From positions 1,574,216,049 through 1,574,280,048 of the forward strand of contig NC_090445.1 of the NCBI RefSeq assembly GCF_031143425.1: a stretch of DNA of 64,000 bases, given 5' to 3'. The stretch comes from Pleurodeles waltl. Lineage: Eukaryota > Chordata > Amphibia > Caudata > Salamandridae. The first letter of the stretch is position 1; each line of letters starts with the position of its first letter. The translations under genes were made by a program, and so were the position numbers. Positions 33,550-46,878 of this stretch are shown in pieces. The notes under the pieces are model-generated. The model searched no databases, was not told the origin of the DNA, and saw only the letters and a list, made by a program, of their open reading frames with translations.

Positions 33550-33880
33550 GTGCCTCTTCGCACTGTGAGTGGCATGGCAGCCATGCAGCATGAAGGGGAG
33601 AGACAAAACATTTTTTTCTCCCATGCTGAAGTATATCGGCTATCGTGCAATAATCCATGTAACAGGCACAGTCTGACAAAAACAGCCTCAAGGAGGGACA
33701 AATGTAAAGCAATTACCACTGGCATCAAGTGATTTTTAAAAGACAAGGCCACGTACAAGTGAAAGTGATGGGCAGGAGGTGGGCGTGGTTAAAAGCCCAC
33801 AATACTTACAACAGGTCAAAGCGCTTGCGCGCTGGACCTATAAAGGACGCTTTCTGGACCAAAAGGCAGCATTCTGACAA
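33550..33880. repeat. Dispersed repeat family A, copy 2 (3' part)
   Basis: It matches the 3' halves of copies at 30763 and 43165 through 'atccatgtaacaggcacag', 'gatttttaaaagacaagg', 'gtgaaagtgatgggc' and 'cgtggttaaaagccca'. Confidence 0.72.
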
Positions 33881-34148
33881 ATTTGGTGTAAATCCTTCCA
33901 GCGGTTTGGGCTCATAGTCATGTTCAAAATCCGTATGGAAATTAACATAGGGAAAACACGTTTTGGGACACCCCCTTTTTCTCAGCCCCCGCTTGACGGA
34001 TCACCCCAAAACGTTCCAGAGTGCAGCTGAAGTGAATGTTGAATTGGTTTGGAAAATTTCGTGAAGATTCATCTACTGGCTCCAAAGATAAAGGCAAGTC
34101 AAAAACGTTTTTTCAGTGGAAACTAGGTCCTCATTATAACTACATACT

Positions 34149-34170
34149 GAGATATATATATATATATATA
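34149..34170. repeat. (TA)n microsatellite
   Basis: A short perfect TA run follows 'actgaga'. Confidence 0.9.
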
Positions 34171-34951
<781 letters not shown>

Positions 34952-35789
34952 TGAAATAATACATCAAACTTCAATGAGTGTATTAAAGTAGAATGGAGAT
35001 ATAAAAACTATTGCCTGCTGTGCACTGTTGTGGACTGGCCTGACCATCAATAAGCTATTTTATGCTTTTATATCTGTGAAAAGAATAAAGAAGATTTGAA
35101 TACTTTTTTCTGAGAGGGAGGAATGCCACAGATAGCGAAACCAAGGTGGTCCACGATGGGTTACCCTTCTGTCTTCACCAGAAACTTTGAGTAATTATCT
35201 CCTGTATAGGCCCTCAAGCAAATGAGACTTGCCAAAAGAGAGTGTCACTTTTGCCAGGGGATTGCTGAAAAGGATGTGACATTTCTGCTTTGAAGTTTAA
35301 ATCAGCACCATAGGTATTTTGAAGATTACATGTTCAAAATGGGTCATGAATAGTCCAACTCTTATAGTATATAGTGCTTAGGGGATAGAATTTCTCTATA
35401 ACCTATTTTTGTGAATTTACCTGTAGCAGTTATAAGACTAAAGTGAGCTCTAAATAGGTTAATGATGGTCAGATTGGACTGATACAAAAAAAAAGCCTGG
35501 GCACTGAAAGAAAAGTGGCCCACAATCGCAAATTAGATTGCTTAAACCGTGACCCACATTTGCAAATTGGGGATGCCTTGGACTTGTATGCACACGCTGT
35601 GTATGTGTTTTGCAAGGTCAAGAAGACTGCATGTATTTATGCTTGCTGTGGGTAATGTTTCTCGTAGTATCCGGGAACTCAACAGTAAAAACTGGCCACC
35701 AGACCAAAAATCAGACCCACATATTGCCAAAAAACAGCCCACACACTGACTTGTCAGACCAGCGCTTCTGGTACTACCAGATTGACGTG

Positions 35790-36104
35790 TAAACCAGTAG
35801 ATCTAAAGGAGAGCACACACCTTAGTGGGAAAGAGACTGATTTTGACCCACCCAGGCATCGTTATGGTTTTAAAAGGACTCTCACCCATCCAAGAAAACA
35901 TACAAGCTCTCTTGGATTTTCAAGGTTGAACCCACCCAGATACCTCTCTGTATCTGGGCAAGGACTCAATGATGAAGCATGACATTGAAAAGAACCATGG
36001 TGGGTGAGAGTCCTTTTAAAAACCATAACAGATGCCTGGGTGGGTCAAAGTCAGTTTGTATTTCCCACTAAGGTGTATTCACTGTTTGTAATCTATTGAC
36101 TAGA
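35790..36104. mobile_element. Foldback element with about 105-bp inverted arms
   Basis: The left arm (35790-35895) and right arm (35998-36104) are inverted repeats sharing ACACCTTAGTGGGAAA, TTTGACCCACCCAGGCATC, GTTATGGTTTT and AAAAGGACTCTCACCCA. The spacer is about 100 bp and includes a smaller hairpin ('agatacctctctgtatct' near 35938). No coding sequence is present. Target duplications are not clear. Confidence 0.8.
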
Positions 36105-36627
36105 AACTTTTGGAAGCCAGGTTAGCCCAAGAGTGATTGTTTTATAGCTAGTCCGACCCTCAACACTGGTGGGACTGATGAATGCACCATTTTTATCTGA
36201 TTAAAAACTGGGGATTAACATAACAATTTTGCACTTGCTTTCTTAGATCCCGTGTCAGTCCTTTGTGATGAAAGTAATAGGCTTATGGCTCCATTGTGTA
36301 TCACTTACATCCACTGAAAATTAACAAAAGAGTGAGTTATTTGTTTGCCCCTGAGGATTACTTCAATTCAGTTCTTTCTTTTTTTTAAAAACATATATGT
36401 TTTTATTACTTTTCATACAATTATAATAGCACTGATTTGCCACAGGATATTTTGTTTTTTTTTGTAATTTACCTACGACCTTCTTTTACAAGCAAGAAAA
36501 AATATAACTGAACATTGGAGGAGTATGACAAGAGTTGTCATTATTGGTGGAACAGAAGCATTTGAATTGTGATGGAAAACAGATTCCCCATAGAAACAAT
36601 CCCAAACTTTGGGAGCCATAAGATTAA

Positions 36628-36810
36628 GGGCCTAATTACGAGTTTGGCAATCTTGAGACCGTCAAACTCGCTGTGGCGGTCAGACTGCTGCACTCTTGGC
36701 GGTCCGACCGCCAGATTATGAGCTTGGTGGTTGGACTGCAAGGAGACCACCACCTCCGCTGGGATCTGTGCTTCCGACGGGTTGGCGGCGGTCATAGTTG
36801 TGGTCAGTCA
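36628..36810. mobile_element. Fragment of hairpin-string MITE
   Basis: It starts GGGCCTAATTACGAG after TTAA, like the ends of the elements at 38325 and 7264. It then has short hairpins such as 'cttggcggtccgaccgccag' near 36697-36716. I find no matching right end, so it is truncated or decayed. Confidence 0.6.
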
Positions 36811-37275
36811 TGGCAGTGTCAAGTTCAACACCACCATGTGGAGATAAGATTTGTTATTGTGTGATTACCTGGGACAGCCGTCTCCATTTTATTCCCTTTT
36901 GTATTGATTTGTCACTAGTGTTTGAAGCATTGAGTTGGAATGAGGTCTTTAACCAACACTTTGGTGACTCCCTATTAATCTTTCCTGTGTGAACCATACT
37001 GCTACTGTGACCATTATCAGGAATTTGCTCCATAACTTGCAAGCTGGGTCATAGATCTATTCTATGTAACAATAAAGCAGCAAGTGCACTTTGTGTGCTC
37101 AGATTTTAAAGGGGATCTATCTTCATTGTTTCTCTTCACCAACACGTGAATCATGCCTTTGTAGGCCTGAACCACTTCCCTATTCACATTCTATTTCTTA
37201 CTTTGTACGTTTAATACCTTTGAGTTGAGCCCAATATATTAGTCTATTCTTCCATGTTTTCACTGAGGGGATTTA

Positions 37276-37884
37276 GGGGGTCATTCTAACTCTGGCGGGC
37301 GGCGGAGGCTGCCCGCCAGAGTTCCCCCGACAGAACACCGCTCCGCGGTCTGAAGACCGCCGCAGTGATTCTGTGTTTTCCGCTGGGCTGGCTGGCGGGC
37401 GACCGCCAGAAGGCCGCCCGCCAGCCCAGCGGGAAACCCCTTCCCACGAGGAAGCCGGCTCCGAATGGAGCTGGCGGAGTGGGAAGGTGCGACGGGTGCA
37501 GTTGCACCTGTCGCGAATTTCAGTGTCTGCTGAGCAGACACTGAAATTCTTTGTGGGGCCCTCTTACGGGGGCCCCTGCAGTGCCCATGCCATTGGCATG
37601 GGCACTGCAGGGGCCCCCAGGGGCCCCACGACACCCCTCACCGCCATCCTGTTCCTGGCGGTCAAAACCGCCAGGAACAGGATGGCGGTGAGGGGGTTGG
37701 AATCCCCATGGCGGCGCAGCAAGCTGCGCCACCATGGCGGATTCCCATGGGCAGCGTAAAGTCGTCGGTACACCGCCGACTTTCCGTTTCTGGGCGCGGC
37801 TGTACCGCCGCGGTCAGAATGCCCGGTGGCACACCGCCAGCCTGTTGGCGGTGCTACCGCCGACCCCGGCGGTCAATGACCCCC
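37276..37884. mobile_element. Palindromic hairpin-string MITE, intron copy 1
   Basis: The termini GGGGGTCATT and AATGACCCCC are flanked by TTA at 37273-37275 and 37885-37887, a 3-bp duplication matching the TWA target of PIF/Harbinger. The interior is a run of hairpins, including about 37316-37365, 37379-37431, 37515-37549, 37562-37620, 37633-37692 and 37702-37746. The stem around 'cagtgcccatgcc' and 'ggcatgggcactg' is shared with the copies at 7264 and 38325. No transposase is encoded. Confidence 0.9.
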
Positions 37885-38324
37885 TTAGTGCCCTTCCAAT
37901 TTTTCGTAATTTTCCTTTTAACCAGTCCATACATATCCTGCCAAAATGACATTCGGTATGTGCACTTCCATAACATGACAGAAACAAGCTTCCCCCGCTC
38001 AACATCGAGATGCACTGGGGGAACACTCTCTAGTTGTACAAAAAATGTTCCAGATCTTCTGCTAAAGGAAATATTGGTCACTAGAACAAATTTAAATCAA
38101 AATTGACTAATTCTTTATATTGATCCAGACAATAAGTCATGATACCCCAGGAGGGTATTACATGTACTGTTTAAGTCTCTGTACCTTATGTTTGCTTCAC
38201 TACCTTGAAAACATACATAGCACCCCCTCCATTTTGCTGTTAGTATTGAAGTCACTTTAAAGGATAGCAAGTACCTCAAGCTTGCTTTGGCATGTACACA
38301 GTATTTGGTGTCACCCTAGATTAT

Positions 38325-38954
38325 GGGCCTCATTATGACCCTGGCGGTAGAGAACCGCCAGGGCCAACGGGGGCGGGAGCACCGCCGACAGGCCGGCGGT
38401 GCTCCCTTGGGCATTCTGACCGCGGCGCTTTGGCCGCGGTCAGAAAGGGAAAACCGGCGGTCTCCCGCCGGTTTTCCACTGCCCCTAAGAATCCTCCAAG
38501 GCGGCGCAGCTCGCTGCGCCGCCGAGGGGATTCTGACAATCCTTACCGCCATCCTGTTCCTGGCGGCTCGCCCGCCAGGAACAGGATGGCGGTAAGGATT
38601 GTCGTGGGGCCCCTGGGGGCCCCTGCAGTGCCCATGCCAATGGCATGGGCACTGCAGGGGCCCCCGTAAGAGGGCCCCGCTAGTATTTCACTGTCTGCGT
38701 AGCAGACAGTGAAATACGCGACGGGTGCAGTAGCACCCGTCGCACCTTCCCACTCCGCCGGCTCGATTACGAGCCGGCATCCTCGTGGGAAGGCAGTTTT
38801 TCCCTGGGCTGGCGGGCGGTCTTTTGGAGACCGCCCGCCAGCCCAGGGAAAAACTCATAATACCCTCCGCGGTCTTCTGACCGCGGAGCGGTATTATGGA
38901 GGGCGGCATCCTGGCGGGCTGCCTCCGCCGCCCGCCTGGGTCGTAATGAGGCCC
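38325..38954. mobile_element. Palindromic hairpin-string MITE, intron copy 2
   Basis: The termini GGGCCTCATTATGACCC and GGGTCGTAATGAGGCCC are flanked by TAT at 38322-38324 and 38955-38957. Consecutive hairpins fill the element, for example about 38341-38358, 38418-38443, 38450-38478, 38500-38524, 38531-38604, 38605-38666, 38687-38717, 38794-38854 and 38863-38900. Short open frames across it are palindrome by-products. It lies only 440 bp from the copy at 37276, in the same intron. Confidence 0.9.
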
Positions 38955-41344
38955 TATGTCTTTTATTCATGTTTCTATCCAGCGCCCTTTCATCCCTCAT
39001 AAATATGCTACAGCTCAGTTTATCACGTGATTGGTACATAAATAATGGCATCCTCCAGTTTTAAACATTTGTATTCTTCTGTTTCTCCAATGCTAAAGAT
39101 TTACTTCCACTGCCTTTTCTCCATTCTCAATTTATTTAATTATCCGGACAAGGAGATGCAAGTATGATTTTCAGATAATGCAATGTAGTCTAACCACTTG
39201 ATTTCTGTACAGGTCATTCTCAGTTCATAATACAGTTTTGACATCCTTTATTTTTGTGTGTTGTTAGTTACCATATGTATAACAATCACGCTGCCACTAT
39301 TATCGCATCAGAGTGTATTTTGGTAGTCCGATATTGCATTTCTAAATGTTTCTATCTGGGACCGGAATCTGATTTGGTTCTATAAAGATATATACGATCA
39401 GTTTGGTGAAGTTATTAATTTAAAGGTGGGTGATACCAGAGGACCTGTCAGAACCCCATTCAGAGATCCATAGGGCATGCAGGGATTACTGGACCCAACC
39501 GTGCAGTTTGAGGTATTTTACTCCTGATGTCCCAGGGCCTGACCTACTATGGATTTTGAGCAACTGGACCAAGTACCCCATTAGCACCTGGGTAGGTAGA
39601 TCCAGGGGGTGAATACAGGCTTACAACAACAGATACAGCCAGGAGCAGCAATAAATTATTGTCCGGCTAAAGACTCACTTTTACAGAAAGCAAAGTATTT
39701 TATTTTACCTCTATTAACACAGAGAAGACATTAACACATAACTTTCAGAGTCCCCATGAGGTCAGAGCTCTAGTGTTTGCTAGGCAGTTCCCCTTGTCCT
39801 ACTCCTTCCTTGTTCGAGAGATAGTCGGTATTCCCCATTCACTATAGGCAACACCCAGGGTAAACTAGGCTATTATTCTTGAGTCTCAAGATTCCACTCC
39901 GACTCTGTCTTAAAGTCAAAAGTGCTTCAGCGCCGAAGTTTATCTAGCAAACAAGGTCCCCGGGGACTACTGTCCCCAATCGAGTCTTACCCTGCTTGCT
40001 GGATGAGAGCCACAAGAGTTCCTAAGTATGCCCTTTCCGCAGGTGCTGGAACAGCAGCGGCTAGTTCAGGAGGGTTTACTGCTCGCGTTCCAGGTGGGCT
40101 GCATTAATGGATTCTCGAGACCATCATATGCGGTCGTGCCGCCTCAGAGACCAGAGGCTCTCTGTGGCTCCTTCTAGCTGGGTAAGTCGTTTGGTCTGTC
40201 TCACAGTGGTGGTAGCGTGAAGGTCCTGACGCTGATCCTCTTTCATAGTGCAGGTCTGTTGCTGGTCTCCACAGCAGCTTTTCTCCTCTGGTGACTATCT
40301 CGATTAGGTGACAAGTCTTGGTTGGTCCCGGTAATCCCCTCTGGCATAGGGGGTTACTGTCTCTCTATTGCACAGGTCTCCAAACCGATCTGCACAGCAG
40401 ATTCTTTCATAGCGGCTCCTCCTGCAATACAGGGTTTCTGACTCCCCACGACAGAAGGGCTACGGCCCATTCAGCATGGTAAACGCTCCATGGCTGCCCC
40501 TCCTGGCCTACAGGGTCACTGGTCCCTCACAGGGTGATGATCTGTTTGGCTCAGTGTTTATCAAGGCTCTATTCAGGATGCCATTTCTCTGGCATACAAA
40601 GGTCGCTAATTGTTTCCTACACATGAGCAACAACCCTATTTGGTGCATCAGCCGTCGCCTCACACCTCGCTAAGAGACTACTTGACAGGATTCTTCACAG
40701 GACCGCGCTCCCACTAGCACGCTCCTCTTCCTTACAGGGCACACTGGTCTTGGCAAGCAGACAGGGGCTGGTGCATTTGGGAAGGTGTCTTGGATTCCCT
40801 GAGTGATGTTACCACATTCAGCTGAGAGTTTAGCAGGCCTTGGCCCCTACTTCTGGTCACAGGCAGAAGTCTTGCAGAGCTTCCTGAACACCCTGCCTAG
40901 CTGCTTGACATTTGACAATTTGTGGGGTCTGTGAAGTTTATGTTGGGGGTCTTCTTCCTTTTGAATTGCCCACTTCCCTGCCCTCTCTTCCTCCAGAAAG
41001 CAGACTGTCACAGCAAGAGCAACCCCAAAGCTGATAGCTCCACATCAGAGGGCATGTGATTGGCTAGAGTCAACACCTGGATGTCAGTCAGAGTGATATG
41101 TGTATCAAAAGGTTTGCCCTGGCCCTAGCCCTACTCTTTTTGATTCTCTTATCGTCCTCATCTCCTTCTTGAGTTGTGCCTAGGCCCTCTTCCTTCTGAC
41201 CTTTCTCTGAATCAAACAGCACCCTTTGAGGTGTACTAGGGAGTCTGGCGCTGCTTTCTCCAGTGTTTCCTACCCAGCTTACAGGAATGCAGCAATACAC
41301 AAATGTTCACCATGCAGCCCTGGGTCTCCCAAAATGGAACCCAG

Positions 41345-41722
41345 AGTTAGCCATGTACCATTCACAGGCACACATGCCTAAAACATAAATGCACTGCAGT
41401 ATATCCTTCATGTAGTGTATCCCTCACAGGGACACCAATACCCAATGCATGTATATAACATATATGCGCTGCACAACAGTATAACCTTAATGTATTGTAC
41501 CACTCTAATGCACACATGCACCCAGCACATGCATATACCATACTCTCACTTCACAGCACTACATCCTTCATGTATCGTACCACTCACAGAGACACATAAG
41601 CACCCAGCATATACATACAACTTACTCTCACCGCACAGTACTGCATTAGCCCTGTATTGTACCATTCAGAGGCACACATACATCCAGCACATGCGTACCA
41701 CACATGCACTGCACAGCACAAC
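41345..41722. repeat. Minisatellite, about 80-bp unit
   Basis: Five diverged units start near 41355, 41417, 41497, 41577 and 41659, each with 'gtaccactcacagaggcacac'-like, 'ccagcacatgcata'-like and 'cactgcacagca'-like blocks. The open frame through it is a repeat artefact. Confidence 0.82.
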
Positions 41723-43164
41723 AAATTGATATAGGCCAAGGATGAGTTACGAACACATCTGCAGAACTTTCAGTGAGTGAGCCCGTAGGCCTCATTGTAG
41801 TGACCTAGGTAAAAAGGACCTGTTCATGACTACTGATCACTACGTGGTATGCTACCACCACCACACTCATGCTGCTTAACTTCATGTAAGGGCAGTAGCC
41901 TTTCACCCCTATGAGTGTAGCACTTTGGGCACAGCTCCAGGACCCACAAAACTCAGTCTGTGAGACCGTCCTATGTCATGGCGCACACTCATGAGGCAGC
42001 ATTAGGGATCCAGACATCAGTACAGTTGGGACACTCAGGGCAGGGGTGCACGTCCATTGCAATGTGGAGGACATTTCTGTCCGAACAGGACCGTAACAAA
42101 CTGCATACATATTTTTGTATGACGACCTATTAACCGGCAAACGTATATGTATTTTTGGGTACTGGTGATAGCAGAGCTTGTTCAATGCTTTAATAGCCAG
42201 TTAATTGCTTGTTTGTGCTTTGAGGTGCGTGAGTTTGGAGATCTGCGTGGTGTGTTTTGTGTTTCAGCCAGCAGTGCTGTTGTGTGCTCTGGATTGTCAG
42301 CTACATAGCATATCTATGCTTTGTTGTGGGTGTGTGTGCGAAACATTGAGGTTATGCTTGTGGTATGCCCCACCCACAGTGTATTTACAAGGACCTTAAG
42401 AGCCAAATCTCTGTCAAGGAGCAAGAATTCTATGGAAGTCTCTGGTTAGTCGCAATCTAGTACACAGGAGAATCTTCTATGGGGAAACTCACTGTTTATC
42501 TCAGATTGAGGCTAATTTCTGTTGCCTAAACGTCTTATAATGTTGTAGGAAATTTGAGAAAACAACAGGGGGCCTTATTTAGAGTCTCATCAACAGGATG
42601 TTTCATCACAAATGCAGCAAATTTTCTGTCCAGTATTACAAGTGCCATGGGCTATAATACACTTATTTTATGGTTTATGAAATATTTGCCACATTTGTTC
42701 TGGAGTATCCTGTGAGCCAAACTCTAACTAAGGGCCTCAGTATGCTAAAGGAAGATGTGCCTCATTAAGGGAACACAAGAAAAACTAATGTTCTGCAAAC
42801 CACAAACAAGAAAAAATAATCTCTTTGTATCTCTGGGTTGACCACTTATTAAATGATTTCAGCACATCAAACAAACAAGGGCGAAATACAGCTCAGTAGT
42901 TATAGCGCTAATGTCACATGAATAGACCTATTGCTTGCCTTTATCCAAAGGAAAGATTAAACCAATTTTACTTTGTTAAGGTTAATATCTTCCCTGCACA
43001 GCGATATTTTCCGCACATAATTGACAACCAAATGTTGAATTTGCAAGTGTGATGCATTTTTTCAAAGATTCAGGACTTCCCTTACTTAGAAAATCCTGCG
43101 CCGGTTTATGATGGTATTATCCACTGAGATATTAAGTTCTTTGTAACATCCAAAAGAATAGGAA

Positions 43165-43690
43165 ACAAGCATTTGCAATGCAATGGGTCTTGCGTTTGCT
43201 CGAATTAGAGCTATTGGTGTTGTAAATTCCTAACTGAAAAGTAAAACAGTTGACATAAGCGAGTCAATTCAAAGCGCCACTCCGACATGAGCATGAGCGC
43301 GAAGGTGACACAGGAAAAGAAAAATGAAAAGTAAAACAGTTGACATAAGCAAGCCGATTCAAAGCGCCACGGCCGCCATGAGCGTGCACGAAGGAGACAC
43401 ACAAAAGGTAAAAGAAGTTAGCTCTCAGTTAAACATATTGGCAAATGTGCAATTATCCTTGTAACAGGGTCAGTCCCCAAGGCTGTAACAAAACCGCCCC
43501 AAGGAAGGACAAACATAAGGCATTTACCAATGATAACAAAGGATTTTTGAAAGGCAAGCCCACCAACGAGTGAAAGTAATGGGTGTGAGGTGGACGTCGT
43601 TAAAAGCCCACATAGATACCGACACATCGGAAAAGCAACGCTAGCGTGCTGCTATGCTCGATCTAACTAGCTTTATGCTCCACTGCCTGT
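43165..43690. repeat. Dispersed repeat family A, copy 3
   Basis: It has the same block order as 30763-31325. It also carries an internal duplication with about 94-bp spacing: 'tgaaaagtaaaacagttgac' followed by 'ataagc' and 'attcaaagcgccac' occurs near 43234 and 43327. Confidence 0.78.
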
Positions 43691-45578
43691 GTCTTTGGGT
43701 CATATCCTTATTCCTCTATTTACTAGAATTGGTCAAGGTGAAAATCCATAATCCGTACTTAACATTCAGTTAGTGCTGCAGAGTTGGAAGTGGTTTTATA
43801 CTTCCTATTGCTAAACTGTTTCTATTCATTGCTTGTGTTAATATTTTTTAAGATCAACTTTGTATCTACTTGATGGGTGATTTATTATTGCTTGTTGGTG
43901 GTTCAAAATGAGCAATGGCAAACCGACGTCTACTTGGTATGAGCTACCCAGGGGAGTATTTGCCCACCCATTATTTAGCTGTTTACCTGTATTTTTACAT
44001 TTTTAAAGTGCCCACTCAAGCTGTGGGCGTCAGGGCAATTATCTGCTGACTCTGTGTAATAGAGAATTCCCCACCCCCCTCTCGAGGCCATTGGCAGAAT
44101 TAGCAGTTCAAAGAAAGCAGATCACACTAATTTGCTCCATGGCTTTGTCAAATGTCTACTGTATACCAAAAAAAGTCACAAAATAGGTTTCCTCTCATAC
44201 GATTTATATATTTTATTGTGATAGAAAGACGATTAATCCTTAAATCCTAGCTCTTTTTTCCATCTGAAAACTTGCTTAGTATTTAGCCATAAACTTGGGA
44301 GTGTCAAGGAACGATGCAGTTTCAATAGCAGATGTTTAGATAAAATATTACCAACACAATCTGAGAGTGAAATTATCTGATAATATGAAGGAAAATGGTA
44401 AGAATATTTACACTTTGCTAGGGCTCTGGAATTCAATTTGTTGCAAGGAATGCAAGAACCTGAGGAAGAAATTAACTGGAACCTTATATCGTCTAACTGA
44501 GTTCCCTTTACTTTTCAACAAGAATTCTAGCCAGATATTTTGGTTGGCTAATGGATCTATTTGGCACTCTAGCTTGCTGGGATCTGGTGTCCTCACTCCT
44601 TCTGGGACATGACTCTCGAAAACCTCTACCAATGTTATCCATTTATCTGCAATACATGACTTTTTTGTTACCCGCCTTGCAAATACTTGCTGTTCTAACC
44701 TCCTTCTGGTATCCTTTTTTGTTTCCATTTCTAATCTAGAAGAAAAACAGCCCTCTTTGCAAGCTCCCTCCCCTAATCAAAGTGTCTGCTTCAGTGAATT
44801 TCTTTTCTTCTCCCAAACTCTATTAACTCATGACAATGAGCTATAATCCCATTGCATGTTTGCAGGACTGTCTTCCAAAATCCACCCAAAATGAAGAAAG
44901 ATATTGCTAATAAGGACAGGCTAAATGACCTTGAGAGCAAAGGACTTGCATTTGAGGGCCATACGAATATTTGCAAACCCCTTCTGTTTTTTCACTCCAG
45001 TCTGGGGGGGTTTCAATGGCTTGGTACCAGAGAAGTCAGTGCCTTTAGGAAGCGTTTGCTTATTTCTTCTTCCTGAAACCTACAGAATGGTGATGATGAA
45101 CTTTGCAAACCTTTTCTTTACATTTATAGTTTGATGTTTATTTGCATGTTCTCCATGCTCTCTAGGGGTAATTAACTTCCCTTTGCTATTCAGTTTTATT
45201 CTGGCTATTTGGAATTTGAATAAAGCAAAAACATAACTCTATAGAAGGCATCATGCTGGGGAACAAAATACAACTTATATTAATTAGTTTATCCATTATA
45301 GGTTTCCTGTGCACACATCATTGCTTTATAACGCTCTTGTATGAAATAAAGGTAGTAACTACTTTATGCATATACAGGCTCTACTAGTATATCTTAAAAA
45401 GGTATCTGCTCACGTTATTTTACTTCTGAAACTGATATGACTTTGCTGAAACTAGGTTGCATCTATGAGTATATAATGTGTTTATATCTTGCCATCTCAT
45501 TTTGTTTATAATATATTTATATTTCGTGCTTATGAAAACATAACACATTAACGTATTTCATCACACCCTATTCCCCTG

Positions 45579-46117
45579 TCATATTGTGTTTATATATTGC
45601 AACACTACTGTGCCTTTTCTTTTATAGTCCTGGCCCATTGATATACCTCTGTAAATAAATGTTGTTCTGACTAAACCACAGATAACACATTGAAGATCCT
45701 CTACTTTCTGATCAGTTGTTGGAAGTGGACGAGGGGTAGCCATCAATCTTCTAAGTGGGAGAGCATTGGGTTTGGTTGTCACCGCTTTCTCAGGATATTA
45801 GCATTCTTCTTGTTATTCACTGGTTCCTGCTATTTTTGAATAATTTTTTCCAGGAATTTTTCCATTGTATACGACTTGTAGCACTTGTTTCAGTGATGAA
45901 ATAATTGATCCTCTTCACCCATCAGTTTCAATCTTTTGTGAACTTTGTCTTGCTGTATTTCTACAGCATTTCGAACTCTCTTGTGTCCAGCCGCAGTTGA
46001 TGTTAGCTTTTCTTCAGGATTAGTTTGACATATGACACATTTTTCTTTGTTGAAGGAGTCCTCAATTTTTGTAGTTACCAACACTCTGTCGGGAGGTAAA
46101 GGTTCTTCAGCTGCCAC
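45579..46117 (-). pseudogene. Two-zinc-finger protein remnant of unknown family
   Basis: The minus-strand frame from 46117 reads EKCVICQTNPEEKLTSTAAG, then an RVRNAVEIQQDKVHKRLK helix-like segment and QLFHH. After a stop it continues with NKCYKSYTMEKFLEKI in the same frame. A later frame (45579-45782) has a second Cys pair, LQCVICGLVRTTF. The order CxxC, helix, H...C, then a second CxxC resembles uncharacterised multi-copy proteins I recall from fish and invertebrate genomes that are probably mobile-element derived. That resemblance is from memory and unverified. Stops show this copy is dead. No neighbouring exons were identified. Confidence 0.5.
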
Positions 46118-46878
46118 CTGCTTCGCTCATGTTTATGAATTTGAATCAACGTAAACCCTGAAACAAAAACAATATTAAAATAAATTACCAATATGATGGA
46201 TATTATGGCTAAACACATAATTATAGAGCTGCCATTTTGGAAACTGGTGAAAGGGTTGCTCTGAGGGGATATTTTCTGTCTCTATAAGACTGCTTGACCC
46301 TCAAAATGTATGTTGTGACACTAAAATGAAGTCGCATGGTTCCTGAGATATTACATCATCATTAACGATGTTGTCCAGAACAAAATCGGTCCGGATCAGC
46401 AATGTATACCCAATCTAAATTACTTCTCTAATGATCTAAAAACACAAATCAAAAATGAAAATCTCTCAGGAACACTTTTTTATGGGGGCGTATCAAGGGG
46501 CCTGGATTATTACATTCAAAAGTTCTGTAGGGTCAAGTTTGTGCTTCATAAAACAATTTTCAATAAAGTAAAATTTTACAGAACTTCAGATTCTGTATTT
46601 CCTGTTGAGCTGTGAGCCATCTGCATATTCTAGCCATAATGTGTGAGCTATTTCAACTGTCAGACACCGTTTAGAGATATAATAACTTGAAAAGAATAGA
46701 AGCAAAGTTCTGGAGATGCATGGTTAACAATGAAGAATATGTTAAATAGCTTGGAATTCTTTCAAAGATTCCCGAATAATAACTTTCAAAGGACCAGGGT
46801 GTGAATCTGGCATCTATTCTGCATATGTCCGCCTCCTGTGAAGTTTCCATACACATTGCATCACAGTTTTGTACTAAT

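Larger units (their letters stand above)
29396..34170. repeat. Nested repeat cluster with distant inverted ends
   Basis: The left edge (29396-29560) resembles the reverse complement of the right edge (about 33960-34120). Shared words include GATGAATCTTCA, TTTTCCAA, a CAGCTGC...CTGGAA segment and a GTCAAGC(A/G)GGGGC stretch followed by A-rich then GGGGGTG. A second inverted pair is 29645-29760 with 31735-31835 (around AAATTTGTATATATA). Between them lie GC-rich tandem repeats, a long hairpin, dispersed repeats and a 492-bp duplication. No protein-coding domain is seen. It is either a large non-autonomous element or several nested ones. Confidence 0.5.

Noticed and set aside
38292..38669. Long open frames across the palindromic elements (also at 7219-7596, 37281-37759 and 27373-27954)
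   Set aside because: They arise on both strands from GC-rich hairpin sequence, cross element boundaries and have no domain or conserved start.
41415..41729. 104-codon His/Tyr-rich frame
   Set aside because: It is a by-product of the 80-bp minisatellite.
44233..44728. Minus-strand frames near 44.4 kb as a LINE ORF
   Set aside because: A few segments look vaguely protein-like, but no reverse transcriptase or endonuclease motif is visible.
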